Assembly: GCA_016869835.1 (NCBI GenBank)
Contig: VGDH01000005.1
Span: 1 to 51,137, forward strand
Length of the DNA: 51,137 nt
Direction of reading: 5' to 3'
DNA from: Alphaproteobacteria bacterium
GTDB lineage: Bacteria > Pseudomonadota > Alphaproteobacteria > Rhodobacterales > Rhodobacteraceae
Below the pieces are notes generated by a model, which was not told where the DNA came from, did not search any database, and saw only the letters and a program-made list of their open reading frames with translations. Numbering within the stretch: position 1 is the first letter of the stretch; each line of letters opens with the position of its first letter. The translations under genes were made by a program, and so were the position numbers. Shown one piece after another: positions 17,297 through 25,004 of this stretch.

Positions 17297-18591
17297 GGCA
17301 GGCGGGCCAGAAACGGGATCAGGGCGGCGTTATAGGCGGCGGGGCCTTCGACGTTGCAGACATGGCCGACACCCCCCAGCGTTTCATAACGCACGTCCGG
17401 GCGAGCGTTCTGCATCTGCGGGGCGGCATCCAGGATGCGGCCTGCGACGGCGCGGATTTCAGTGGGCGGCGCGAGCCGGTCATGTTCGCCTGTCATCAAG
17501 AGGCTGGGCATGGTCAGTTTGGAAAAATCAAACCGCTCCAATGGGTTGGTAAAGCAGATTAAAGCGTCGCGGTAGGTGTCGGCCGGGATGGCAGACATCG
17601 AGGCGAGAAGCTCGGCCTTGACGGCATCAGAGGCCGTCGGCCCGGTCAGCACCTTGACCACGGCGGGGGCGAAATCGGCGGGCACTTGGCCCGCGTTGAG
17701 CGGAACCTCGCGGCTGACACGGAAAGCCTCGCGTTCCTCGGGGCCTGCCTCGGACATGCCGGTGCAGCCGCCCGAGAGGACCAGTCCTGCCAGCATCTCG
17801 GGGTGGCGCATGGCGAAGGACGTGGCGATCCATGAGCCATAGGAAAGACCGACGAGCGCCAGCTTCTTCGCTCCGAAATGCTGCATCACCCGAAGGATAT
17901 CATCGCAGTAATCGTCGACGGTGGATTGCTGAAAGCCCAGCGTAGATGAGCCATATCCCCGCAGGTCCATGGCGCAGGCGGTCATGACATGGCCGGCCTG
18001 TTCCACCTGCCGCGCCCAGTTCTTGCGGCTCCCGCCAATGCCATGCAGGAACAGCGCCAGCGTGTCGCCCTTGCGTCCCGTATGCGTCAGGGCAAGGTTC
18101 GGGGTGCCTTGCAGAATCGTATCCGTGAGGAGCAAACCGGGCAGGTCGGCATGGGCCGGCAAGGCCCCCTGCCCCGCGCGGGCAAGAATTGCCTCGATCC
18201 CGGCTTCGAACACTGGGGCGGTGCCCTTGGCAATCTCGGCCGCCCTTGGCCCCGGCGCATCGATCTCGGCCGTCCAGGTGATGACCGACCCGCCCGCCTC
18301 GCGCGGGGAGATGGTCAGGCGGGCGTTGTAGCGGGTGGCGCCCCGGATGCCTTCAAGGTGGGTATAGGCCAGCGTGTAATCGCTGTCCGAAAGGTAGGTG
18401 AGTTGTTCGGCATAGACGGTATCTTCGCCATGGGCGGTAAAGCGGCGGATGACTGCGCCCTTGTTGCCCTTTTCCTCGCGGATCGTCGCAAGGAAGGGAT
18501 GCCACAGCCCGCAAAAATCGCGGGCCGTAGGCCAGATGGCAGCGGGCGGCTGATCGGCCCGCGCCATGACATGAACCGTCTCGCGCCCCAT
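17293..18591 (-). CDS. SRPBCC domain fused to an alpha/beta-hydrolase
   Basis: A two-domain protein of 432 residues. The first 145 residues resemble an SRPBCC/polyketide-cyclase ligand-binding domain (MARADQPPAAIWPTARDFCG at the start, SVITWTAEIDAPG near its end). From about residue 160 comes an alpha/beta-hydrolase with the oxyanion strand LALFLHGIGGSRKNW, nucleophile elbow LVGLSYGSW, acid TGEHDRLAPP and a His in GGVGHVCNVE. The start shares one base with the preceding stop (TGATG). In nicotinate degradation the deformylase NicD, an alpha/beta-hydrolase, acts after NicX, so a comparable ring-opened-product hydrolase is plausible. The fused SRPBCC domain is unusual for that role. Confidence 0.82.
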   Translation of the reverse strand: MGRETVHVMARADQPPAAIWPTARDFCGLWHPFLATIREEKGNKGAVIRRFTAHGEDTVYAEQLTYLSDSDYTLAYTHLEGIRGATRYNARLTISPREAGGSVITWTAEIDAPGPRAAEIAKGTAPVFEAGIEAILARAGQGALPAHADLPGLLLTDTILQGTPNLALTHTGRKGDTLALFLHGIGGSRKNWARQVEQAGHVMTACAMDLRGYGSSTLGFQQSTVDDYCDDILRVMQHFGAKKLALVGLSYGSWIATSFAMRHPEMLAGLVLSGGCTGMSEAGPEEREAFRVSREVPLNAGQVPADFAPAVVKVLTGPTASDAVKAELLASMSAIPADTYRDALICFTNPLERFDFSKLTMPSLLMTGEHDRLAPPTEIRAVAGRILDAAPQMQNARPDVRYETLGGVGHVCNVEGPAAYNAALIPFLARLP

Positions 18592-19898
18592 CAGCGCAAG
18601 GCCCGCAGGCTGCCGGAATCGCCGCGCCAGAGCGAGTTGCGCGCACCGCCCTCGTCGCCGGGGGCGTTGTCCAGCTCGTCCATTTCATAAAGCGCCAGAA
18701 CGCCGATGTAATCCTCCATGATTTCAGAGGTATAGGGCAGCATCAGCGCCCCGCAGCGGCTGTCGCGATACATCCGTTCAAGGGGCAGAGAGCGCAGCAT
18801 CGACTGGCCGCCGCAGGTGCGGATGGCCATGGCGGCGATTTCCTGCACACCCTCCATAACGTTATACTGCGCGGCATACATCCGCATCACCTCGACCTTG
18901 CCGGGCATGCCCTTGGCTTCCGAAAACGCCTGCCACCAGAGCGCGCGCATATTGGCAAGGCGGGCATACATCTTGGAAACCGCCACCCGTTTGGTCGCAT
19001 ACATGCGCCGGTCAATCGGCGGCTGGCCGGGGATGCGGCCTTGCAGATAGGCCACGGTGAAATCATAGGCCCCTTGGGCGACCCCCATATAGGTGGGGCT
19101 AAGGGTCGCCATCATATGCGGCCAATTGGGCAGGGTTTTCCCGAAGATGCCGTTGGGCATCAGCAGGTCATCTTCGGTGACAAAGACATCCTTCAGGATC
19201 AGATCGCGCGAGTTGGTGCCGCGCATGCCCAGGGGGTCCCAATCGCCCTTGACCGTCAGGCCGGGGGTGTCCTTGTGGACGACGAACAGCACCGTGTCCT
19301 CATGCCGGGGTTCCTGGCCTTCAAACACCTCGGTGCAGACGATGGTGTAATAATCGCAATAGCCTGCAAGTGAGGCGAATTTCTTAAACCCATTGATTTT
19401 CCAGCCGCCTTCGACCTTGCGGCATTGGGTCTGATTGGGCTTTGACGTCCAGTTCTGCCCGCCTTCCGAGATCGGCTGCGAATAGATCGCGCGTTCCTTC
19501 GTCGCCCGGCGGAACTGACGCTCGCGCAGGGGGGCGAAGGCGGCTTTCTCCTCGGCCGTCAGGTTCGGCATGTCATACATGAAGCGCGACCAGGCCATGG
19601 ACGAGTTGTGCATGTTGAAGGTCAGCGCGGTCGCGCCGCAATACTTGGCGATTTCAGCCCCCACCATGGCATATTCGCCCATGGAAAAACCCCAGCCGCC
19701 AAACTCTTGCGGGATCGACAGGCCAAGGAAACCGGCGTCGGCCAGGTCCTTGTAATTCGCGGTCGGGAAGGAGGCCTCATCATCAACCGCCTTGGCGCGG
19801 GCGGCAAACTCCGGCCCCATGGCATTGATCTTGTCGAGAGCGGCAAGGACTTCGGGGCGGATGCGGGAAAGGTCGTAGTAATCGGCGGGGGTGCTCAT
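18591..19898 (-). CDS. Acyl-CoA-dehydrogenase-fold flavoprotein, possible monooxygenase
   Basis: A 435-residue protein with the acyl-CoA dehydrogenase fold: helical N domain (YKDLADAGFLGLSIPQEFGG), middle beta domain (GGWKINGFKKFASLAGYCDY, LGMRGTNSRDLILKDVFV) and C-terminal helices. In ordinary members the C-terminal motif is YEGTSE-like with a catalytic Glu. Here the equivalent stretch reads RCGALMLPYTSEIMEDYIG and that Glu is absent. Loss of it is also seen in flavin-dependent monooxygenases built on this fold, which use a separate flavin reductase; two reductase genes are in this cluster. The start is ATG 19898, 16 bases after the nicX-like stop. A dehydrogenase with a relocated base cannot be excluded. 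Confidence 0.8.
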   Translation of the reverse strand: MSTPADYYDLSRIRPEVLAALDKINAMGPEFAARAKAVDDEASFPTANYKDLADAGFLGLSIPQEFGGWGFSMGEYAMVGAEIAKYCGATALTFNMHNSSMAWSRFMYDMPNLTAEEKAAFAPLRERQFRRATKERAIYSQPISEGGQNWTSKPNQTQCRKVEGGWKINGFKKFASLAGYCDYYTIVCTEVFEGQEPRHEDTVLFVVHKDTPGLTVKGDWDPLGMRGTNSRDLILKDVFVTEDDLLMPNGIFGKTLPNWPHMMATLSPTYMGVAQGAYDFTVAYLQGRIPGQPPIDRRMYATKRVAVSKMYARLANMRALWWQAFSEAKGMPGKVEVMRMYAAQYNVMEGVQEIAAMAIRTCGGQSMLRSLPLERMYRDSRCGALMLPYTSEIMEDYIGVLALYEMDELDNAPGDEGGARNSLWRGDSGSLRALR

Positions 19899-19914
19899 GA
19901 GATGCTCCGAAGGA

Positions 19915-20967
19915 TTATAGGGCAAGCGCGCCTTGCAGCACGCCGGATTTGACGACGATCTTGCCGTCAAGGGCGATGGTGCAGTTGCGCATCGGCAGGT
20001 CGAAATGGCCCAGCGTATAGCGCCCGGCATATTGGTTGGCACCGGTGGACCACAGGAAGCTGCCGGGAAGGGCGCGGAACTCCACCGCCTGCATGTCGCG
20101 CTTGTCATACATCGCGGCCGAGACCCATTTCGCGCCGGGATGCACGCCCCAGCCGACATGGGAGATGCCATAGGCGTTCTTGTCCTCCCAAGCCTCCATG
20201 TATTCGCGGAAATGCAGCGCATCGATGCCGTCGCCCTTGATGGCAGTGAGGAAATCATTCTCGACCGTGCAGTCGATGCGGCTGGTCAGATAGGTCTTGA
20301 ACGTCAGGTTCATGTCGCCCACGTCCATCACGATGCGGCCATTGACGGTGTTTTGGCCCGGAAAGGCCAGACACAGCCCGCCCGGCCAATGGGCCACAGC
20401 GCCGGGGGTCGTTCCGAAACCGGGGGTGCCGCCGCAGGGGGCATTGGTCAGATCTATTGTCAGATCGGTGCCCGCGGCAGAGGTCACGCGCATCTCGCGC
20501 GCCTCGCGCAGCATCTCGATGCCGATCTGCACGCGGGCGGCGTGTTCGGCCTTGGGTTCGGTGCGTTCCAGAATCTCGGGGTGTTCGTTGGTGATGACCA
20601 AAAGCCGCGCGCGGCCTGCGTCCTCAATCTCCGGCCATTCCGGGGCGTGGATCAGCCCTTCGACCGTGCAATCGACGATGATGTCTTGCAGTTTGAGCGC
20701 CTCGATCACCGCGCGGTTGCCTTGGATGGCCCAGCTTGTGCCGGTGGATTTCACCGGGACGGGCGCCACCTGCGGCGGGGTCGGCATCTGTATGATGCAG
20801 AATTCAGCCCCAAGGTCATAGGCGGCAAGCTCGCAAAGCTGCACCAGAACCGGGCGGGATTGGGTTTCGTGAAGGATGGCAAGCCGTGTCCCCTGCCCGA
20901 TGCCATTCAGCGCAAAGACCCGGCGGAAGGCCGCAAGCCATTTGCCTTCGATCCGTTCTTGCAGCAT
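19915..20967 (-). CDS. NicX-like dioxygenase (2,5-dihydroxypyridine 5,6-dioxygenase family, M29-like)
   Basis: A 350-residue member of the M29-aminopeptidase-like family that includes NicX, the iron enzyme opening the ring of 2,5-dihydroxypyridine in nicotinate catabolism. The residues known to bind iron in NicX (two His and an Asp) have clear counterparts: H270 in YGISHVGWGVHP, and H321 and D323 in LGHFDLPMRNC. Other shared blocks are VMDVGDMNLTFKTYL and FLWSTGANQ. Length equals NicX. The start has GAAGGGGAAG just upstream, and a TetR-type operator and a TTGACA element lie within 65 bases. It is first in its operon. Ring cleavage of a pyridine-type or related substrate is likely; the exact compound is not shown. 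Confidence 0.82.
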   Translation of the reverse strand: MLQERIEGKWLAAFRRVFALNGIGQGTRLAILHETQSRPVLVQLCELAAYDLGAEFCIIQMPTPPQVAPVPVKSTGTSWAIQGNRAVIEALKLQDIIVDCTVEGLIHAPEWPEIEDAGRARLLVITNEHPEILERTEPKAEHAARVQIGIEMLREAREMRVTSAAGTDLTIDLTNAPCGGTPGFGTTPGAVAHWPGGLCLAFPGQNTVNGRIVMDVGDMNLTFKTYLTSRIDCTVENDFLTAIKGDGIDALHFREYMEAWEDKNAYGISHVGWGVHPGAKWVSAAMYDKRDMQAVEFRALPGSFLWSTGANQYAGRYTLGHFDLPMRNCTIALDGKIVVKSGVLQGALAL

Positions 20968-20986
20968 GGCTTCCCCTTCGGTTTTC

Positions 20987-21029
20987 TTACTGACCGGTTT
21001 AGTAATTTACAGATTCAGGATTCTGTCAA
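20987..21029 (-). promoter_or_regulatory. Promoter and TetR-type operator of the nicX-like operon
   Basis: On the minus strand a TTGACA -35 element (21029-21024) is followed after 17 bases by ATTACT, a weak -10. The imperfect palindrome TTACTGACCGGTTTAGTAA (20987-21005), with five-base perfect outer arms and a central ACCGGT, covers the -10 and start region. ACCGGT-centred sites with AGT/ACT arms are common for TetR-family repressors. It ends 20 bases before the ATG. The tetR gene inside the operon is the obvious candidate regulator. Confidence 0.6.
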
Positions 21030-21032
21030 CAT

Positions 21033-21123
21033 GGATTTTCGAAGATCCAGGCGTTTGCGAAACCGGGGGGAACACTGATTTTCGGCGAAAATCAGAAGCC
21101 CCGATTTTCGACGAAAACCGGGG
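21033..21123. repeat. Three GATTTTCG/CGAAAATC palindromes upstream of the nicX-like gene
   Basis: Three related inverted repeats: GGATTTTCGAAGATCC at 21033-21048 (one mismatched pair), TGATTTTCGGCGAAAATCA at 21076-21094 (perfect around one centre base), and a 25-bp copy at 21099-21123 whose arms CCCCGATTTTCG and CGAAAACCGGGG differ at one position. The first lies directly above the -35 element of the nicX-like promoter. The third, 31 bases past the upstream flavin reductase stop, could also serve as a terminator stem, but no T run follows. The same core recurs at 24913-24926. Confidence 0.7.
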
Positions 21124-21153
21124 CGAAAGTCGAACGATTTTAGGGGATTGGGG

Positions 21154-21789
21154 TCAGTCTTTGCCCTTGCCGGTCCATTTGGCCCATGTGGGCCGCGCGA
21201 GTTCAAAGGTGTCTTTCGACCGCACATAAGTGGAGCCAAAACTGCGCGCCACGAGGTTCAACCTGCCCGTATCGATATGGGCGCGGTCGGGGTTCAGCAC
21301 GCAGTCATCGGCGACGTGAAAGCCGTGGATGCGGCCGATCATCACCGTCTGGTGCGGGCCGGTGACGACCGAGGCCAGCATCCGACATTCAAAGGCCACC
21401 GGGCTGCCCTTGATGCGCGGCGGCTTCACGGTGACGGAGGGCAGGGTTTCCAAACCGGCAATCTCCAACTCATCCACCCCGGGCGGGGCGTCCAAAGCGG
21501 TGATGTTCATCGCCTGCACCATCTCTTCGGGCACAAGGTTCACCACAAACTCGCCCGTCGCGTGGATATTGGCGGCGGTGTCCTTGAAGCCGCGCCCGGT
21601 GTCGGACTGGATGCCGATCGCAATCGTCGGCGGGTCGGACCCCATGGCGTTGAAGAAGCTGTAGGGCGCGGCGTTGAGGCGGCCCTCGCGGTCTTGGGTC
21701 ACCACCCAGGCGATGGGGCGCGGCATGATGGTGGCGGCCATCAGCTTGTAGGCGATGGGTTCGGCGGTTTTTTCAGCGCCCCAGAACAT
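21154..21789 (-). CDS. Flavin reductase family protein
   Basis: A 211-residue split-barrel flavin reductase-like protein. Family features include MPRPIAWVVTQDREGRLNAA and PYSFFNAMGSDPPTIAIGI near the front, GEFVVNLVPEEMVQAMN in the middle and an SPVAFECRMLASVVTGPH strand. Such proteins bind FMN and either feed reduced flavin to an oxygenase or act on other substrates. Its ATG shares one base with the nitrilase stop, so it is the last gene of the bicupin-FAH-nitrilase operon. With the sister reductase at 14737 broken, this may be the only working reductase in the island. Confidence 0.86.
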   Translation of the reverse strand: MFWGAEKTAEPIAYKLMAATIMPRPIAWVVTQDREGRLNAAPYSFFNAMGSDPPTIAIGIQSDTGRGFKDTAANIHATGEFVVNLVPEEMVQAMNITALDAPPGVDELEIAGLETLPSVTVKPPRIKGSPVAFECRMLASVVTGPHQTVMIGRIHGFHVADDCVLNPDRAHIDTGRLNLVARSFGSTYVRSKDTFELARPTWAKWTGKGKD

Positions 21790-22712
21790 CAGATTTCCCT
21801 CACCGGCGTTTTCGCCCGCGTATCGACCGTCAGTTCAAATACATCGGGGCGGGCATAGTGGCCCGTCACGTCAAAGTCGTACTTGGCGCGGGGGATCTCG
21901 GCGGGATCAATGTCGGCATAAAGGATCGTCTCGCCGGAAAAATCGGGGCCAGCCAGCACCTTGCCCAAAGGCCCGATAATGGCCGATCCGCCGCGCATCA
22001 TCACGGTGGACGGATCATCGCCTAGGGCGCTTTCATGGTCGGGGCCAAAGGCGGTGCGGGTGATGTATTGGCAGGCGGTCAGGACAAAGGTGCGCCCTTC
22101 CAGCGCGATGTGCTGCATGGTGGAAATCCATGTGTCGCGGTCATCCGCCGTGGGCGCGCAGTAAAGGCTAACCCCTTGATGATACATATGCATGCGAAGC
22201 GCAGGCATGTAGTTTTCCCAGCAGATCACCGCGCCCACCGTGCCGTAATCGGTCTTGAACACCGGCAGGGTGGAGCCATCGCCAAAGCCCCAGACAAGCC
22301 GTTCGCCCGCGGTGGGCATCAGCTTGCGGTGCTTGCCGACAAGGCCCTTGGCCCCGTCGAAATAAAGCACGGTGCAATACAGCGTCGCCCCGTCGCGTTC
22401 GATCACGCCAATGACGGCGAAAGCGCCGCTGTCCTTTGCCGCCTCGGTCAGGCAGGCAACCTCGGGGCCCTCAAGGTCGATGGCGGCGGCATGATAGCGG
22501 GCAAAGGCGGCGCGGCCTTCGGGCTTGCGCATGCCGATGGGGGCGCCAAAGCTTTCGCCCTTGGGATAGCCGCCGATCAACGCCTCGGGGAAAACGACAA
22601 GGCGCGCGCCCTTCCCCGCCGCATCCCGCAGGGCGCGGGCGGCCTTTTCGGCGGTGGCCATGGGGTCGGTGGGGATCGAGGCGATTTGCGCGACGGCGAT
22701 TGTGACGGTCAT
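21789..22712 (-). CDS. Nitrilase
   Basis: Carbon-nitrogen hydrolase of 307 residues. The Glu-Lys-Cys triad is visible: E43 in VVFPEALIGGYPKG, K130 in GKHRKLMPT and C164 in GAVICWENYMP. The CWEN form around the cysteine is the mark of true nitrilases, which turn a nitrile into a carboxylic acid and ammonia, rather than of amidases of the same superfamily. It sits third in the operon after the bicupin and FAH genes. The AAGGA ribosome site lies inside a perfect 8-bp hairpin just before the ATG, suggesting translational control. Aromatic versus aliphatic preference cannot be read. Confidence 0.88.
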   Translation of the reverse strand: MTVTIAVAQIASIPTDPMATAEKAARALRDAAGKGARLVVFPEALIGGYPKGESFGAPIGMRKPEGRAAFARYHAAAIDLEGPEVACLTEAAKDSGAFAVIGVIERDGATLYCTVLYFDGAKGLVGKHRKLMPTAGERLVWGFGDGSTLPVFKTDYGTVGAVICWENYMPALRMHMYHQGVSLYCAPTADDRDTWISTMQHIALEGRTFVLTACQYITRTAFGPDHESALGDDPSTVMMRGGSAIIGPLGKVLAGPDFSGETILYADIDPAEIPRAKYDFDVTGHYARPDVFELTVDTRAKTPVREI

Positions 22713-22717
22713 GATGC

Positions 22718-22738
22718 GGTCCTTTTGCGGAAAGGACC
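22718..22738 (-). promoter_or_regulatory. Hairpin covering the nitrilase ribosome site
   Basis: GGTCCTTT and AAAGGACC pair perfectly around a five-base loop. On the transcript the second arm contains the AAGGA ribosome site located 8 bases before the nitrilase ATG at 22712, so folding would hide it. There is no T run, so termination is less likely than translational control. Confidence 0.6.
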
Positions 22739-22751
22739 GGGAGCGCTTCGC

Positions 22752-22788
22752 CCCCCGGACCCCCAGAGAGTATTATTGCCAAGATGAA
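22752..22788 (+). repeat. Intergenic repeat, copy 1
   Basis: A 37-bp sequence beginning CCCCCGGACC and ending GCCAAGATGAA, with a central TATT. It lies in the gap between the FAH and nitrilase genes. A second copy with the same order of blocks is at 28558-28594. Similar dispersed intergenic pieces are common in Rhodobacteraceae genomes. Confidence 0.55.
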
Positions 22789-22789
22789 A

Positions 22790-23710
22790 TCAGTCGGGGG
22801 TGGAATTGACAACCGGGTGGCGCAAAGTGCCGATGCCTTCAACGCAAGCGACGACCGTATCACCGGGCCACATGAACTCTTGCGGGTCGCGCCCTGCCCC
22901 CACCCCTTCGGGCGTGCCCGAGGCGATGATGTCGCCCGGTTCGAGCGTGATGCCTTGGCTGATATCGGCGATCAGCTCATCGACCTTGAAAAGCATCTTG
23001 GCGGTGTTCGACCGCTGCTTTTCCACGCCGTTCACCGTCAGCCACAGGTCGAGCGTCTGCGGATCGGGGATTTCATCGGCGGTCACGATCACCGGGCCGA
23101 AGGGGGCATAGCTGTCCATCCCCTTGGACACGATCCACTGCCCAGCGCGGCGGTTGTCGCGGGCCGAGATGTCCAGCATGACGGAATAGCCAAACACATG
23201 TTTCAGCGCCGCCTCACGAGAAACACGGGTGGCGCGGGTGCCGATGATGACGGCCAGCTCCACCTCCCAATCCAGTTGCTGGGTGATCTTGGCGTTGTGC
23301 AGGATCGGCTCATCCGGGCCGATGACGGCGGTGGGGGGTTTGGAAAAGACTACCGGCTGTTTCGGCAGGGCGTCATTGGTATCCAGCGCCTTGGCGGATT
23401 CCATGACATGGTCGAGGTAGTTCAGCCCGATGCCAAAGATGTTCTTCCGGGGCCGGGGGATCGGCGCCAGAAGGCGCACATTGGCCAGCGCCGTGGCGGT
23501 GTGGATCGGAAAATCGCCATCCGCCTCATCCAGACAGGCTTGCAGCGCGTTCAGACCGGGGCGACCCGTGTCGATCAGGCCCAGCACGGTATCGGGCAGG
23601 CCCTCGCCGTAAGCCTCTCCCAAAGCGGCCACATCCACCACCAGATCATCCACGATCACGCCAAGGCGGGCGGCATCCTCGACCGAGGCGCGGTAAGTTA
23701 CGATTTTCAT
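22790..23710 (-). CDS. Fumarylacetoacetate hydrolase (FAH) family protein
   Basis: A 306-residue FAH-fold enzyme. The C-terminal catalytic domain begins near residue 90 with NIFGIGLNYLDHVMES and contains the acidic metal-binding cluster in DWEVELAVIIG, then FGYSVMLDISARDNR, KGMDSYAPFGP and IASGTPEGVGAG. Family members hydrolyse or isomerise the oxo-acids formed by aromatic ring cleavage, for example fumarylpyruvate or maleylpyruvate. It follows the gentisate-dioxygenase-like gene by nine bases, the expected order for cleaving that enzyme's product. The particular diketo-acid is inferred from this neighbour. Confidence 0.87.
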   Translation of the reverse strand: MKIVTYRASVEDAARLGVIVDDLVVDVAALGEAYGEGLPDTVLGLIDTGRPGLNALQACLDEADGDFPIHTATALANVRLLAPIPRPRKNIFGIGLNYLDHVMESAKALDTNDALPKQPVVFSKPPTAVIGPDEPILHNAKITQQLDWEVELAVIIGTRATRVSREAALKHVFGYSVMLDISARDNRRAGQWIVSKGMDSYAPFGPVIVTADEIPDPQTLDLWLTVNGVEKQRSNTAKMLFKVDELIADISQGITLEPGDIIASGTPEGVGAGRDPQEFMWPGDTVVACVEGIGTLRHPVVNSTPD

Positions 23711-23719
23711 TGGACTTCC

Positions 23720-24841
23720 TTACAAGATGGGCTGGTGGCCGTTGTTGTCGGCGAAGGCCTCTTCGCGATAAAGCGACAGGGCGCGCATGACAGGGATGTC
23801 AGATAGGCAGAAGAGGCAGGCATCATTCCGGTCATCCAGATTGACATGTTCATGCCAGGCCCAGGAGGGCACGCAGAAGATATCACGCTCGGCCCAATCA
23901 AATCGCTTGCCGTTGATGATGGAATAGCCGCGCCCCTTGGCGACGTGATACAGATAGCTGCCGGTGTGGCGGTGGGCCTTGGTATGCTCCCCCGCCCGCA
24001 GCATCTGCATCGAGGTGCCAAGCGTCCGCATCACCGGGCCGTTCGTCGTGGGGTTGACGTATTCCATCATCACCCCGTCAAAGGGGCTGCCCTCGGTGCA
24101 GGCGGCGTATTTCGTCAGCGCCGCATAGGTCGGCTCCCATTCATATTTGAACATCGGCGAATAGCCGTGCGACCACTTTCCGGTGGACGGCGTCAGCCCG
24201 GCATTGCCCCAGGTTTTCGTCATGTCATCGACCGCATAGCCGACGGCCTGATTAAGGTCGGGGTGAACTTCGTAAAAGTTCGCCTCCATTGCGTTGACAA
24301 AGGGGATATCCAACCCGTCCTGCCAAAGGCAGAGCGAGCCATCGGCCGAGACGCCATGTTCGTGCCAGGTGCCATTCGGGGTCAGCACAAAGTCATTCGC
24401 GCCAAGGGTCATCTTGTGGCCATCGACCACCGTATAGGCCCCCCGCCCTTCCATGATGAAGCGAATGGCCGATGCCGAATGGCGGTGGGCCGAAGCCACC
24501 TCTCCGGGGTTCACCACCTGCAACCCGGCGTAAATCCAACCCACGGCGGCGGCAACATCGGTCCGGCCGGGGTTATTGAGGTAAATCACCCGCCGCCCCG
24601 CCTTTTCCGGCGTGACAAGGTCAACCGAGCGGATCACATGGTCGCGCAGGTCCTTGTAGCGCCAGACCACCGGCACCGAATGCGACTTCGGCTCCCAAGG
24701 TTCGATCTTGTTGGCAACGGTCCAAAGCGCCCCGGCGTGATAGCGCTCCAGATCGTCATAATAGGACAGAAGTTCTGGCGTATCTTCGACATTGGCGCGA
24801 CCAATGACATCTTCGCGGTGGTTTTCATGCGCTTTGGCCAT
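23720..24841 (-). CDS. Gentisate 1,2-dioxygenase-like bicupin
   Basis: A 373-residue bicupin of the gentisate/1-hydroxy-2-naphthoate/salicylate dioxygenase family, ring-cleaving iron enzymes of the cytoplasm. The N-terminal cupin keeps the three iron ligands: H119 and H121 in EVASAHRHSASAIRFIMEG, and H160 in LTPNGTWHEHG. The second cupin also keeps histidines (EHTKAHRHTGSYLYHVAKG, VPSWAWHEHVNL). ATG 24841 has a GGGAGG site and is preferred over a longer frame. It heads the operon with the FAH, nitrilase and reductase genes and is divergent from a GntR gene. Substrate could be gentisate, a substituted salicylate or a related ortho-hydroxy acid. Confidence 0.88.
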   Translation of the reverse strand: MAKAHENHREDVIGRANVEDTPELLSYYDDLERYHAGALWTVANKIEPWEPKSHSVPVVWRYKDLRDHVIRSVDLVTPEKAGRRVIYLNNPGRTDVAAAVGWIYAGLQVVNPGEVASAHRHSASAIRFIMEGRGAYTVVDGHKMTLGANDFVLTPNGTWHEHGVSADGSLCLWQDGLDIPFVNAMEANFYEVHPDLNQAVGYAVDDMTKTWGNAGLTPSTGKWSHGYSPMFKYEWEPTYAALTKYAACTEGSPFDGVMMEYVNPTTNGPVMRTLGTSMQMLRAGEHTKAHRHTGSYLYHVAKGRGYSIINGKRFDWAERDIFCVPSWAWHEHVNLDDRNDACLFCLSDIPVMRALSLYREEAFADNNGHQPIL

Positions 24842-24912
24842 GGGGGTTCCTCCCATCCGAAGGGTGCGGTTTGCAGGGCAGTCTGGCGAGAAATATTTTC
24901 GATGGCAAGCCG

Positions 24913-24926
24913 GATTTTCGAAAATC
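24913..24926. promoter_or_regulatory. Palindromic operator candidate between the bicupin and gntR genes
   Basis: GATTTTCGAAAATC is a perfect 14-bp palindrome in the divergent 163-bp gap. A half-like ATTTTCGAT lies at 24896-24904. The same GATTTTCG/CGAAAATC core occurs three times upstream of the nicX-like gene. It sits just before a possible gntR promoter (TTGCTA, 16 bases, CATAGT). The divergent GntR protein is the simplest candidate binder. Confidence 0.6.
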
Positions 24927-25004
24927 TTTGAATTGCTAAACACTCCTGTCCCGGCATAGTCTGGCCGACAAGGGCGCGGATTTGTGCCCTTTGGGGCCGA
25001 ACCG

